The translations under genes were made by a program, and so were the position numbers. Positions 38,622-47,665 of a stretch of 64,000 bases of DNA are shown here, piece by piece. How positions within the stretch are numbered: position 1 is the stretch's first letter; each line of letters starts with the position of its first letter. The notes beneath the pieces are model-generated. The model saw only the letters and a program-made list of their open reading frames with translations, did no database searches and was not told the origin of the DNA. Source of the stretch: a virus; IMG/VR virus record IMGVR_UViG_3300044640_002737, positions 62,001-126,000 of that record; one strand, given 5' to 3'.

Positions 38622-39515
38622 TTATTTCTTTTTTAAATTATTATCTAGTATTCTGCTCCATTCTGCTTCTAGCTCATCATCATCAAATTCGTTAGTCTTA
38701 TAGAAGTGAAATGACCATTCCGCTATTCTTCTGACCTCCTCCGCGCTAAACTTATTCTTATCTTGCTCATGTTGCCATTTAACCAATTCATATGATGCTT
38801 GTTTAAAATCCTCCTTGTCCATCATATAATCATAATGACCTTCAGCCAATGATGTATTATTTGAATGGTAATTAAATAATCTTTCAACAGCTTCGTCGAG
38901 TGTTTCTTTTTTATGTTTGTCAATAAACTCTTTAAGATCTTTCTTTTTTTCTTCACCAAAGACTTTTTCAAAAGTTATTTCCCGGTTGGGTTCTTCTTTT
39001 GGAATGATTATGAAATATTCAACCATCTTTCCATAACAAATTTCACAGCCTCTTTCCTTATGATCATCGCACGTCATATCAGTAAAACATAAATCGTCTA
39101 TTCCATTACATCTTCCGCAGCATCTTGGTATTGAATTGACCTCAACTTTCTCACAACTTGGATTCCTAACAAACCATTCTAAGAACTCGTCATCAATAGC
39201 TTGTACACCATCCTTAATAAGTTCGTCATCTGTTGTTAGTATTATTTTTTTACAAATAGCTATTACATGAGTAAATCCATCACTTCTTAATATTCCTTGC
39301 GTATGGTTTATCTCTAAAACTTGAAATACATCTTGCTCATCATCTAATACATAATCTCCAGCTTTTGGTTCTTCATCAGAAGTGACATAGACGTTTCTTT
39401 TATGTTTCCAATCTTCGATGGGCTCAGCTAATAATCTAAATTCATTTAACAATGTTGAATAGATTATTAATCTGCTTGGTTTATCAGTTGGTAATAGGTA
39501 TAGATTTTTCTTCAT
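38622..39515 (-). CDS. Conserved Bacteroidota-phage protein (MKKNLYLLPTDKPSRL family)
   Basis: 297 residues. The start MKKNLYLLPTDKPSRL and the DGVQAIDDEFLEWFVRNPSCE segment mark a family frequent in Flavobacterium phages and prophages, function unknown. A Cys-rich insert (CCGRCNGIDDLC, CEICYGK) suggests zinc binding. First gene of an operon of about 14 genes. Confidence 0.85.
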   Translation of the reverse strand: MKKNLYLLPTDKPSRLIIYSTLLNEFRLLAEPIEDWKHKRNVYVTSDEEPKAGDYVLDDEQDVFQVLEINHTQGILRSDGFTHVIAICKKIILTTDDELIKDGVQAIDDEFLEWFVRNPSCEKVEVNSIPRCCGRCNGIDDLCFTDMTCDDHKERGCEICYGKMVEYFIIIPKEEPNREITFEKVFGEEKKKDLKEFIDKHKKETLDEAVERLFNYHSNNTSLAEGHYDYMMDKEDFKQASYELVKWQHEQDKNKFSAEEVRRIAEWSFHFYKTNEFDDDELEAEWSRILDNNLKKK

Positions 39516-39546
39516 GTTCTTCCTAAAATTAAGAATCTATTAATGG

Positions 39547-39581
39547 TGTAAATGTAATACCACATTGCGGGTAAAAAAAAT
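39547..39581 (-). promoter_or_regulatory. Early-type promoter overlapping a terminator
   Basis: TTTTTTTTACCCG and TTACATTTAC; the T tract is shared with terminator 39573. Drives 39515-35448. Confidence 0.6.
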
Positions 39582-39610
39582 AGGAATGCCTTAATTAAGA
39601 CATTCCTATC
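39573..39610 (-). terminator. Terminator of 42922-39644, sharing its T run with a promoter
   Basis: Stem TAGGAATG/CATTCCTA then T run on the minus strand. Confidence 0.8.
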
Positions 39611-39643
39611 CATATTATATTTTTGAGTAGCCTATTAGGCTGA

Positions 39644-40234
39644 CTAATCCGCTTTATTTTCGGAAGAAATAACATCACCTAAGTATGACGTCACCGTAAA
39701 GTTAGCTATTCTCATCTTTCCATCCGAGTGATAACCAGCAGATCCGTGAATGAATCCATCACCACTCTCCACGTCAAATACTATCACAGTGAATTCTAAA
39801 CGATTATCCATTTCTTTCTGAAGTAATTCCTTTAATCCTTCTGAACCATTAAATAGATTTTCAGAAATATATTCTCTCAATATGGCTTCAACCAGCTTTC
39901 CATTCCCCGTCGTATCCACATCTGGTACTACATCACCTCTTGTTGTTTGTAATGTTGTTTGTGGAGCTAGATCCATAAAATCAACGGCATTTGGTGTTTC
40001 GTACTGTGCTGTTGCCGTATCTGGTGCTTCTTTTAATGCACCGGACAGATCCTGTTTTCTTAGAAGCTCAACTACTCCATTCTTTGCAATGTACCAATCC
40101 CCTTGATACTTGAACTCAAATCCGCTGTCTCTCATTACGATAGACATTTCCTCCTTATCGTCGGATACTAGAACTATCGGCAGATAAACTTCCTCTAATT
40201 GGAATGAGTCATCTTGATTTACTGATATTTTCAT
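39644..40234 (-). CDS. Unrecognised 196-residue protein
   Basis: Beta-rich N-terminal half, Thr/Pro linker at about 75-105, then a C-terminal domain with strands (EFTVIVFDVESGDGF). Last gene of its operon. Function unknown. Confidence 0.75.
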   Translation of the reverse strand: MKISVNQDDSFQLEEVYLPIVLVSDDKEEMSIVMRDSGFEFKYQGDWYIAKNGVVELLRKQDLSGALKEAPDTATAQYETPNAVDFMDLAPQTTLQTTRGDVVPDVDTTGNGKLVEAILREYISENLFNGSEGLKELLQKEMDNRLEFTVIVFDVESGDGFIHGSAGYHSDGKMRIANFTVTSYLGDVISSENKAD

Positions 40235-40257
40235 ATTACGTGTTAGCTTTTACCTAT

Positions 40258-40497
40258 TCAAGCGAGGTTTAGTTGTTCTTCTTTCAACGTTATAGTTTTT
40301 GTATTTTTCACATGCTCAATTACATGATCGAAATTTTTGCTCACGTGTTCGTTGAATTGATTCTCGTTTTCATAATCGATTCCACCGTCAAATTCGACTA
40401 TAAAATCATTTTCTCTTAGAAAATCCTTTAGTAATAGCATTATACGAGACTTTCCTGAGTTAGTTTCACCAGACACGGTGATGATTAAATTTTTCAT
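40258..40497 (-). CDS. Small P-loop protein
   Basis: 79 residues. IITVSGETNSGKSRIMLLL is a Walker A loop at the N-terminus, but the protein ends before a full NTPase fold. It may be a nucleotide-binding remnant or a very short kinase-like protein. Confidence 0.7.
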   Translation of the reverse strand: MKNLIITVSGETNSGKSRIMLLLKDFLRENDFIVEFDGGIDYENENQFNEHVSKNFDHVIEHVKNTKTITLKEEQLNLA

Positions 40498-40532
40498 ATT
40501 ATTAATTAGCTTTTACCTACCCAAGCGAGGTT

Positions 40533-40730
40533 TTAAATTTCTCCATATTTGGTTGTCTCTGTATGACATTTAGAACATGCCCATCTGTTACTTTTTCGAA
40601 AGAATTTTCCAGATTTCATGGTATATTCAATTTCAGAATCCATATTGCATCGACCACCTTTTTTACATTTGGGTAAGCCTATCAGCCAATTTAAAAAGTC
40701 TTTCCATCCAGATCTTACCCGATTCGACAT
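40533..40730 (-). CDS. Small Cys-rich zinc-binding protein
   Basis: 65 residues, very basic, with CKKGGRC and CSKC, a likely zinc site. Three bases after the upstream gene. Confidence 0.75.
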   Translation of the reverse strand: MSNRVRSGWKDFLNWLIGLPKCKKGGRCNMDSEIEYTMKSGKFFRKSNRWACSKCHTETTKYGEI

Positions 40731-40733
40731 AAC

Positions 40734-41057
40734 TTATTTGATTAAATCGATATAAGTTGGTGCCGGAGCTAATTCCATAGTGAATTCAGAAAATTCTTGA
40801 TCACTATTACCAACTTTTAAGCCACAATCAGAATCACCAAAAACTTCTCTGTAATTTCCCAGAAGTTCCTCCGTGGTCATTTCGTCATAATCTCTATCCT
40901 CGGTACCAAGTTCCTCCACATTTATAACCCATGAAAATCGGGTGTCTAGGTTAATATCGCAATCCACTAATTGTAGGGATTCTTCCAATGGTAAGAAATC
41001 TAGATTCTCATCCAACATTTTCTGTGCAAACTTTTGCTTTAATTCTTCTTGAGTCAT
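40734..41057 (-). CDS. Acidic 107-residue protein, unknown
   Basis: Starts MTQEELKQKFAQKM; acidic throughout with helices at the start. Function unknown. Confidence 0.75.
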   Translation of the reverse strand: MTQEELKQKFAQKMLDENLDFLPLEESLQLVDCDINLDTRFSWVINVEELGTEDRDYDEMTTEELLGNYREVFGDSDCGLKVGNSDQEFSEFTMELAPAPTYIDLIK

Positions 41058-41063
41058 TTTAAT

Positions 41064-41324
41064 TTAATTTTTTGATTTGTTTACTAATTCTAATAGTTCC
41101 TTCCAGCAATCTCTAGTAGCCATTGCTTTATATGTAAATTTTTTAAAATTGTGCTCGTTATCCGAGTGCTTTTGAGCAAGGTCCTCATATTTCAGCTGTC
41201 TTTGTCTCCATGACTCCACCAGCTTCTCAATTTCATTGGCATCACCAACAACATCTGGACCGCAATCACAGTAATCTGTATGTCCGCAATAGCACTTGAT
41301 TTGATCTGCTTCATTATTTCCCAT
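41064..41324 (-). CDS. Small Cys-cluster protein
   Basis: 86 residues. CYCGHTDYCDCG gives a dense metal-binding cluster, then a long charged helix. The cluster recurs in Bacteroidota-phage small proteins. Function unknown. Confidence 0.8.
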   Translation of the reverse strand: MGNNEADQIKCYCGHTDYCDCGPDVVGDANEIEKLVESWRQRQLKYEDLAQKHSDNEHNFKKFTYKAMATRDCWKELLELVNKSKN

Positions 41325-41898
41325 CTACTAACTCTTTTTGTTCGTCAATCAATTTGTGCAGCATATCCAATGCTTCACTCATATTCTTTAATTCATCAAC
41401 ATGGAAGTCTTCCAGTTCCAGTCGTTTTAATGGTAGGTTAAATTCACGAACAAGTTCATTGTGTTTATCGTGTCTTCTCCAATCTTTCATGTAGCTATCG
41501 AACTTGCCAGTAGTTTCAACATGATCTAGCGTATCTTTACAAAACGTATACGCTTCTTTGTATTTGTGGTCATAACCATATACAAAACGATCAGCCAATT
41601 CTGAACTACTCATATTGCTTCTAATATCTAACCCAGATGATATATTATCAATCGCATTCAAATACAAATAAACAATCAAACGGTAATCATAAGGTAAACC
41701 GTCTCTGATAAGAATTTCCTTGATGCTGGTTTCAATCTCAGCTACACGTTTGATAAATTCTCTAGCATGCTTCTTGCTCAAAGCCCATACGTATTTATTG
41801 TAGTGTGATGGAACATGGTCCAGCCCATTAACATAATCGATCTGGAAATAATTTCCTTTTTTTGATGCTTTAAGCGTCGTTTCGTTATTAGTCTTCAT
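41314..41898 (-). CDS. Unrecognised 194-residue protein
   Basis: Helical, ATG at 41898 chosen because the earlier reading overlaps the upstream gene by 83 bases. Overlaps 41888 by 11 bases. Function unknown. Confidence 0.75.
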   Translation of the reverse strand: MKTNNETTLKASKKGNYFQIDYVNGLDHVPSHYNKYVWALSKKHAREFIKRVAEIETSIKEILIRDGLPYDYRLIVYLYLNAIDNISSGLDIRSNMSSSELADRFVYGYDHKYKEAYTFCKDTLDHVETTGKFDSYMKDWRRHDKHNELVREFNLPLKRLELEDFHVDELKNMSEALDMLHKLIDEQKELVDGK

Positions 41899-42922
41899 AT
41901 TCTTCGATGTATGATTTATTAATCTTTGCAAATGCTTCAAGCAATATTTGGTGTTGTTCATGTTCACCACATTGTGGGGTTAGATACAATACGTGTGGAA
42001 AAAATCTGCTGGACATAGGATGCATATTACCACGAACATTAAGTAATCCAACGATTTTATCACCAAATTCCTCCATATTGTCGAAGTATTGTTTATAGAT
42101 TGATTTTTTGTTGATTTTAATACCAAGTACATCACCTGTTTTTTCTATTGCATCTTTTAAGTTAGCTAATAGTCCCTCGTCGATATCCAGATCATAACGA
42201 TTCCCAAAGATATAACCCAGCTTTTCCTTCTGCTTTACTTTGGACATTAATCGCCAAATTTCACTACTGGTTTTATCCTTAATGTACGCTAATTCTTCTG
42301 GTAATTCTGTGTATGTGGTAAGACTACTCTCGCAACCTTTATCGGTATAAAAAATGTATCGATTAGCTTCTGATAACATTGTTCTATCATCAGAATATAC
42401 AATCAAATCACCTTTTTTATATTTCTTATTGAAACGTTTTGGATCGTAGTTTGTGATTTCACCATCAATAAGTGTGAAGCCTAACAATGATAACATTTCT
42501 GGTGTACCAAAGTCATGATGTCCCTTCTCATGTTCGTCATATGATTGTGCCATAACATCATAAACCTGTTTATCCACCCACATAAAACGCCATTTCTCGA
42601 TGTGCTCTAGTTTTCCATTGTCTTCTAGCTTTTGTCTGATTGGTTTAACCTCACGTCTATCGAAAGTATATTCTCCATCAACCAAAAATTCAATAAATTC
42701 AGCAATTGTGATACCGAAAAAGTCCTCTATGAGTTTAGTGTTCTCATCCTCAACTATGTCTTCCATACCGCCATAGTCATCATACTTACCAAAAATTGGT
42801 AATGTAGTAGGTAAATACCCACCATAGTCTTGACCTGATTCATTTAGCGGAATGATGCAACATTCATTTCCTGATGTGATTGCGATATTGCTAATTCCAC
42901 AGCTTACTGACCAACTTCCCAT
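41888..42922 (-). CDS. Conserved phage protein (MGSWSVSCGIS family)
   Basis: 344 residues. The start MGSWSVSCGISNIAITSG, then LPIFGKYDDYGGMEDI, belongs to a family found across many tailed phages, of unknown function. First gene of a seven-gene early operon. Confidence 0.9.
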   Translation of the reverse strand: MGSWSVSCGISNIAITSGNECCIIPLNESGQDYGGYLPTTLPIFGKYDDYGGMEDIVEDENTKLIEDFFGITIAEFIEFLVDGEYTFDRREVKPIRQKLEDNGKLEHIEKWRFMWVDKQVYDVMAQSYDEHEKGHHDFGTPEMLSLLGFTLIDGEITNYDPKRFNKKYKKGDLIVYSDDRTMLSEANRYIFYTDKGCESSLTTYTELPEELAYIKDKTSSEIWRLMSKVKQKEKLGYIFGNRYDLDIDEGLLANLKDAIEKTGDVLGIKINKKSIYKQYFDNMEEFGDKIVGLLNVRGNMHPMSSRFFPHVLYLTPQCGEHEQHQILLEAFAKINKSYIEEYED

Positions 42923-42965
42923 ATGTTTTTTTATTTTGAATTAATTGATTTCATCGATTTATTAT

Positions 42966-43001
42966 GCAAATATCTGAGAATTCCCCGGTATAAAAAAATA
43001 A
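42966..43001 (-). promoter_or_regulatory. Early-type promoter
   Basis: TTTTTTTATACC and GATATTTG boxes; drives 42922-39644. Confidence 0.65.
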
Positions 43002-43051
43002 ATTTGTATTTTATGTTTTTAGTTATGAAGAATTTATAACTATTTTAAATT

Positions 43052-43060
43052 GATATATAG
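43052..43060 (+). promoter_or_regulatory. Late-type promoter box
   Basis: GATATATAG 20 bases before the ATG at 43081. Confidence 0.7.
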
Positions 43061-43080
43061 ATTAATATAATAAATAAATT

Positions 43081-43332
43081 ATGAAACATATTAGATTATT
43101 TGAGGATTTTGCAGGGAAGCCTGAATTTATATTCCTATTCAAGGATAAAGGTTTGGACCTTAGCACAATTGAGGTTGATGGTATAGATACTAATGATAGA
43201 CCAGACTTCGTTGACTCATACGTTTCCTATGCTGAATACACGGACGGAACACCACTTACTGAAGTTGAACTAGACGAACTTAATTCGATGCATCCAGAGA
43301 TTGCACAGGATTGGGCGAACGAAAATGCATAA
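43081..43332 (+). CDS. Capsid-targeted small acidic protein
   Basis: 83 residues. Leader MKHIRLFEDF (LFE), then an acidic alpha/beta body. Five bases before the next leader-bearing gene. Function unknown. Confidence 0.8.
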   Translation: MKHIRLFEDFAGKPEFIFLFKDKGLDLSTIEVDGIDTNDRPDFVDSYVSYAEYTDGTPLTEVELDELNSMHPEIAQDWANENA

Positions 43333-43336
43333 TAAG

Positions 43337-43843
43337 ATGAAGTATATAAAATCTTTCAGCTCGCATATAAATGAATCACTCATAGACATTTCTCCAGAAC
43401 TTGATACTGAGATAGAGGATGCTATTGCGGCCATTCTTAAAAACAAAGAATGTAATCAAGTAGATACCGGGTATATTGAAATAGAAACCCCGTTTGAATT
43501 AAATCCGGATGTTCCTAATAAGGAATGGATAAACAAAACTGGTATGGTTTTTTATCCCGAGCTTTTAACATATGGTAGCTCTGATAGATCAGGTAAAGTC
43601 CAAAGAACACCATGGATTGCATGTTCCATTGAGATTGAGGGTGAGAAGGATGATTCATTAATTAAAGAATTACTTAATTGGCTTGTTGAGCTAATAAAGA
43701 AATCAGGTTATCAACCATTTATGGACGAGGATGCTAGATGGAATCATTGGAACGAAGATAAAAGAAAGGACTGGACAAAGTTTACATGTTATATAAATCC
43801 TAGTTATCCGGAAGGACATTGGGAAAATCACGCATTAGAATAA
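43337..43843 (+). CDS. Capsid-targeted virion-type protein, unknown
   Basis: 168 residues starting MKYIKSFSSHINES (INE site). The body is alpha/beta with two helices and Trp-rich segments; no known family. Start at 43337 chosen because it restores the leader; earlier starts overlap the previous gene. Confidence 0.8.
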   Translation: MKYIKSFSSHINESLIDISPELDTEIEDAIAAILKNKECNQVDTGYIEIETPFELNPDVPNKEWINKTGMVFYPELLTYGSSDRSGKVQRTPWIACSIEIEGEKDDSLIKELLNWLVELIKKSGYQPFMDEDARWNHWNEDKRKDWTKFTCYINPSYPEGHWENHALE

Positions 43844-43881
43844 TAAAAAAGGCTCAGAAATTAAAATACTGAGCCTTTTTT
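43843..43881. terminator. Terminator of 43081-43843
   Basis: Stem AAAAGGCTCAG/CTGAGCCTTTT with T run. Confidence 0.85.
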
Positions 43882-43955
43882 GTGGTATTTAGTCATCACC
43901 ATTTTGGAACCTAATATCGATCATCACATATAATATCGATATCTTGGATAATATT

Positions 43956-44936
43956 ATGGCAAAAAGAGTAGTGAAAAAACCATCATGGAATGCTGAATTA
44001 CATAAGAAAGTGATCGGAGCCATCGAGGGTCTTAATGAAACCGATTCGGAGGAATTCAGAGCAATATTTGATGCATCTCATAGGTTATTAAAAAAGTACA
44101 ATGATCCTCCACATCTTAGTGAAGATGTCAAAAAAATACTAAATGGGTTTAGTAGCTCGTGGAATTTTGACTATTCTACAGAATCTGTTAATATTGATGG
44201 AACTTTAGCATCAGTTGATCTTGGTCTTGAATCCAAGAGTAGATGGTATAGAGAAGAATCGAAAAAAGATAAAAAATTAAGGCTGGCAATATTTAAAACG
44301 ATGAAGGACGTAAAGTTTGGTAATTGTAGATATTTTAGCATTAGACATTCCGGGCTCAAGCAGCTTTGGTCAGCCCTACCAAGAAAGGTTTCCTACCATT
44401 TTGATTGCTCTCATAATGAACTGACATCCCTTAAGAATGGACCGGATTGGGTGAGCGAATACGACTGTTCCAATAATAAATTGACCTCTCTAAAATACAT
44501 TTCCAAATATATAGACGGAGATCTAAAATGCTCATATAATGAAATAACATCATTGGAACCGTTAAAAAATCTATCGCTGGCTACATTAAATTGCGCCGAT
44601 AATAAATTGCGTGACCTTGTAGGATGTCCGGAAATACGAAGAAGGCTGGTAGTGTCCCATAATGAACTTGTTTCTATGAAAGGTGCACCTATTAATCTAA
44701 CTCTTAGAGATATAGATCTGGAGGGTAACGTGGTTAGTAGCAAATCTCTTAAGCTGGCTTTTAATGCTATGAAGGCTGCTGGTGGTGACTACAGTAAAGG
44801 TTTGCTTAAGATATGGAAGAAAATACCATTAGAAGATCAGATCCACATGTACAATGACCTTCCGACAGTAACGGAAGAGGATGTTAGAAAGTATGAGGCA
44901 TTCAGAAACTTTATGTCGATAAAGGATGTAATATAG
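43956..44936 (+). CDS. Leucine-rich-repeat protein
   Basis: 326 residues. From about residue 135 to 245 there are five repeats of the form DCSxNELTSLxxxxxxV, the short LRR type common in phages and Bacteroidota. N-terminal 100 residues are helical and basic. ATG at 43956 (an upstream TTG is less likely). LRRs usually bind proteins; the target is unknown. No capsid leader and no clear late-type box. Confidence 0.8.
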   Translation: MAKRVVKKPSWNAELHKKVIGAIEGLNETDSEEFRAIFDASHRLLKKYNDPPHLSEDVKKILNGFSSSWNFDYSTESVNIDGTLASVDLGLESKSRWYREESKKDKKLRLAIFKTMKDVKFGNCRYFSIRHSGLKQLWSALPRKVSYHFDCSHNELTSLKNGPDWVSEYDCSNNKLTSLKYISKYIDGDLKCSYNEITSLEPLKNLSLATLNCADNKLRDLVGCPEIRRRLVVSHNELVSMKGAPINLTLRDIDLEGNVVSSKSLKLAFNAMKAAGGDYSKGLLKIWKKIPLEDQIHMYNDLPTVTEEDVRKYEAFRNFMSIKDVI

Positions 44937-44938
44937 CG

Positions 44939-44947
44939 GATATATAC
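44939..44947 (+). promoter_or_regulatory. Late-type promoter box
   Basis: GATATATAC three bases before the ATG at 44951. Confidence 0.55.
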
Positions 44948-44950
44948 ATC

Positions 44951-46009
44951 ATGAAAAACCTAAGAACATTCAGATTATTTGAGGCTGAAAAAGCTTTACA
45001 TCCAGAAGCTGAGGAGTTTATGAAAGCATTAAATTCTACGGAGTGGGGTAAAAAACTAGAATCACTTATTAAAACCAAACCAGTAAAGACTGGAAGAGTA
45101 TATGTAACCAGCCGATTCCTTCCTGTTATGACCTACTTCTGGAAAACAGGATCCAATTGGAATTATACCTACAGCTCATCGGGAAGAGATTACGGAAAAC
45201 AAACATCATCCGATCTTTCTAAACTGTTCGAAGAAATGGTTATTGACTGTATTAAGAAGGTGGCTCCAAGCGGTTTTACTAGAAACGAAGTTGATAAGAT
45301 GGTTTCGGATAAGAAATGGATATTGGCTAATGCCAGTATGGATTCTCTTTCTGGAGGTGATATTTATAAGAAATATAGGGAAAGCTTTAATCCTGGTGTT
45401 CTAAATGACTTTAGTAAAATAAGAACCCCTTTAATGGACAGACTTCTTCTTAATGGATTAAGTACATCTAGTGTTAATAAGGATGATTCTATCACCATGA
45501 ATTTTTCTCATCAAGTATACGGAGAGCATAATAAATCGTGGCCATTCCATATTATAGCTTCCCTCCTTAAAGGTAGCGGAATGGTTGTCTTTAAGAATGG
45601 TATTGACACTGTCAACATTTCTCCTGGTAAACCAGGAAGCGAAGTGAAAACATCCAAATATAGAGATCGTTATATAAGAATTAAAATGAAGCTCGGCTAT
45701 CAGAATAGTTATCCGATGATACAGAAGATTGATGAAATTTTAACTAAATACATTAAGAAGGTTGAAATATTTATAACTGATAAAAATGGATCAAAAAAAT
45801 CGGATATACTTACTAACCTATATCACGATATCGCTTTATCTGATAATGATGGTTCATGGCAGGAAATCCTGGATGAGTACATTAAAAAGAATCCGCTGGA
45901 TATAATTAAGCTAAATGGTAATCCTGAAATGAAAGCGGAGGTTCTTAAAAGAACTGGAATAAGAGATTATAGCAAGATCGCATCAGGACTTGATATAGGT
46001 ATAATCTAA
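44951..46009 (+). CDS. Capsid-targeted large virion-type protein, unknown
   Basis: 352 residues. Leader MKNLRTFRLFEAEK (LFE). The body is basic with Tyr- and Ser-rich segments and an internal GSKKSDILTNLYHDI region; no known family. At this size a virion enzyme or structural role is possible. Confidence 0.8.
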   Translation: MKNLRTFRLFEAEKALHPEAEEFMKALNSTEWGKKLESLIKTKPVKTGRVYVTSRFLPVMTYFWKTGSNWNYTYSSSGRDYGKQTSSDLSKLFEEMVIDCIKKVAPSGFTRNEVDKMVSDKKWILANASMDSLSGGDIYKKYRESFNPGVLNDFSKIRTPLMDRLLLNGLSTSSVNKDDSITMNFSHQVYGEHNKSWPFHIIASLLKGSGMVVFKNGIDTVNISPGKPGSEVKTSKYRDRYIRIKMKLGYQNSYPMIQKIDEILTKYIKKVEIFITDKNGSKKSDILTNLYHDIALSDNDGSWQEILDEYIKKNPLDIIKLNGNPEMKAEVLKRTGIRDYSKIASGLDIGII

Positions 46010-46073
46010 ATGATATATATTTTATCCGGCGGGCTTAGTGCCCCATTTTAGGACCGGAGTGGTTACGATCACT

Positions 46074-46111
46074 GAAGGATGAAAGGTTCGCTACTTTCAT
46101 CCTTCTTTTTT
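46074..46111 (+). terminator. Terminator of 44951-46009
   Basis: Stem GAAGGATGAAAG/CTTTCATCCTTC, loop GTTCGCTA, then T run. Confidence 0.9.
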
Positions 46112-46120
46112 GATATATAG
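46112..46120 (+). promoter_or_regulatory. Late-type promoter box
   Basis: GATATATAG directly after the terminator and 19 bases before the ATG at 46139. Confidence 0.7.
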
Positions 46121-46138
46121 ATGAAATAAAAATTTATT

Positions 46139-46498
46139 ATGGAAAACATAAAAATATATTCTGATTTTGTTAATGAGAATAGCAACGTTCCGCAATTAGC
46201 ATCTAATGATACCGATTCAACTCCTGCTTTAAGAAGCGAGACTGAGGTTGTTACAAGAGAGCAGGAAGCTATGAGAGCTAAATTGGAAGCTGATGTTAAA
46301 AGAATGTACCCACATTTATCAATCAGACACACCCCAGATGGACAATCAGGTGTAGCTATTAATGACAATGTAATATATGCTTCAGACCACTATGAAGCTT
46401 TCAATGCTTTTCTATTTGGATTAGTCATGGCTAAGATGAGCGGAGGTAATCCCAATATGGGTGATAGACCAGCTGGAAGAATTCCGACAAGATATTAA
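46139..46498 (+). CDS. Capsid-targeted virion-type protein, unknown
   Basis: 119 residues. Leader MENIKIYSDFVNEN (VNE site). The middle is helical and charged; the end is Gly/Pro-rich. Function unknown. Confidence 0.8.
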   Translation: MENIKIYSDFVNENSNVPQLASNDTDSTPALRSETEVVTREQEAMRAKLEADVKRMYPHLSIRHTPDGQSGVAINDNVIYASDHYEAFNAFLFGLVMAKMSGGNPNMGDRPAGRIPTRY

Positions 46499-46546
46499 AC
46501 GAAACTGTTGGGAATGGTATTATTGGGAGATTTTAACTAAGATCGA

Positions 46547-47020
46547 TTAATTGGTCTTCTTTATAGGAGATTGATATCTTTCTACCCATGATGGGAATTC
46601 TTCCAATATATCAGTTTTCGAATCACTATAACCATACTTCAGATACCCTTTAGCATTACCTACATAATAATTATCCTTGGGATTACCTGATATTTTTTTG
46701 TAGGTAAAGTCTATAATATATCCATTAAGAAATATAGCTACATGATCTTTAATATCGCCATTTCCCTGGAAATATATCACCTTTACTGGTATACCAAGTA
46801 GCTCACACCATCTAAAAAACTCCTGTGTGTACCATGAGTCATCGCCGTATTTAACGTTGTATGGCTTATCCTTTCCCGTAATATAATCTTTTCTAACCAC
46901 ACCTAAAAATTGTTCAGCCAGACTCTTGTAATCCTCCTTAAAATTAGGTACGCTGGTTACAACCGGTAGATAGTCTGCGTTTGCTGCTGTATATGATTCG
47001 TATACTGTTAGATGTTTCAT
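46547..47020 (-). CDS. Capsid-targeted cysteine-peptidase-like protein
   Basis: 157 residues. Leader MKHLTVYESY (VYE). The body shows RWCELLG, then VKVIYFQ, DHVAIFLNGYIIDFTYK and a Tyr/Lys-rich end. A Cys, a His before a strand and an Asp after it, in this order, fit the transglutaminase/papain-like fold. A protease or transferase delivered with DNA is plausible; the fold call needs structure comparison. Confidence 0.65.
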   Translation of the reverse strand: MKHLTVYESYTAANADYLPVVTSVPNFKEDYKSLAEQFLGVVRKDYITGKDKPYNVKYGDDSWYTQEFFRWCELLGIPVKVIYFQGNGDIKDHVAIFLNGYIIDFTYKKISGNPKDNYYVGNAKGYLKYGYSDSKTDILEEFPSWVERYQSPIKKTN

Positions 47021-47023
47021 TCA

Positions 47024-47032
47024 GTATATATC
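47024..47032 (-). promoter_or_regulatory. Late-type promoter box
   Basis: GATATATAC just before the ATG at 47020. Confidence 0.6.
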
Positions 47033-47047
47033 ATTAAAATTACCTCA

Positions 47048-47081
47048 ATAAAAAGGTCCGACTTTTGCCGGACCTTTTTTA
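47048..47081. terminator. Terminator of 47563-47105
   Basis: Stem AAAAGGTCCG/CGGACCTTTT with T runs on both sides. Confidence 0.85.
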
Positions 47082-47104
47082 TATTTATTTATTTCTATTT
47101 TTAC

Positions 47105-47563
47105 TTACTCAAAAGTGATCGTTACTTTCGCACCGTTTGCTTTAGCAAACTTTTTGATCATAGCTAAACCGATAGTTTCTGTCTTAGCACCTTTGCTAGG
47201 TTTTGAAACTTTAACCGAGCCTGTCTCAACATTTACCATAACTTCAGGTTTAGTTGAACGTGCAACACTTCCCTTAGCTGATGTTGTTACTTTAGAATTT
47301 TTACCTGCATTCTTTCTAACTTTCGTAGAAATTGAAACCGGTACCATGATTCCTTGTCCTTTAGATGATGTTAATCTTCCTGTAACACCTAGGCCATATT
47401 TTCTGCCCCAGATAGCAGCTTTAGTTCTTCCCAACTCCTTGGCAATCTCTGCAGTGGAAGCACCATCTTTTGCCATTCCGATTAAAGTTTTGTCGTCCTT
47501 AGAAGTCCAAACTTTGTTGTTTGAAGGAGCTTGTGCATTTTTTGCTTTCTTAACGTAAGTCAT
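47105..47563 (-). CDS. Myb/SANT-like DNA-binding protein
   Basis: 152 residues. Residues 18-60 (VWTSKDDKTLIGMAKDGAS, then TAEIAKELGRTKAAIWGR) fit a Myb/SANT-type HTH like GcrA-class regulators. The middle is Lys/Ser/Thr-rich and basic; the last 25 residues return to a short helical/beta unit. Likely a transcription or chromatin-type regulator of phage genes. Confidence 0.75.
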   Translation of the reverse strand: MTYVKKAKNAQAPSNNKVWTSKDDKTLIGMAKDGASTAEIAKELGRTKAAIWGRKYGLGVTGRLTSSKGQGIMVPVSISTKVRKNAGKNSKVTTSAKGSVARSTKPEVMVNVETGSVKVSKPSKGAKTETIGLAMIKKFAKANGAKVTITFE

Positions 47564-47588
47564 ATTTTTATATTTTAAGATTTATGAG

Positions 47589-47624
47589 GTAAAAGTAATG
47601 CATAATTACGGGATAAAAAAATAT
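47589..47624 (-). promoter_or_regulatory. Early-type promoter, TTACTTTTAC variant
   Basis: TTTTTTTATC box and TTACTTTTAC; drives 47563-47105. Confidence 0.65.
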
Positions 47625-47640
47625 TTAATCAATTTTTTTG

Positions 47641-47649
47641 AATATATAC
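47641..47649 (+). promoter_or_regulatory. Late-type promoter box
   Basis: AATATATAC about 17 bases before the ATG at 47666. Confidence 0.55.
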
Positions 47650-47665
47650 ATAAATTATAAATCAT

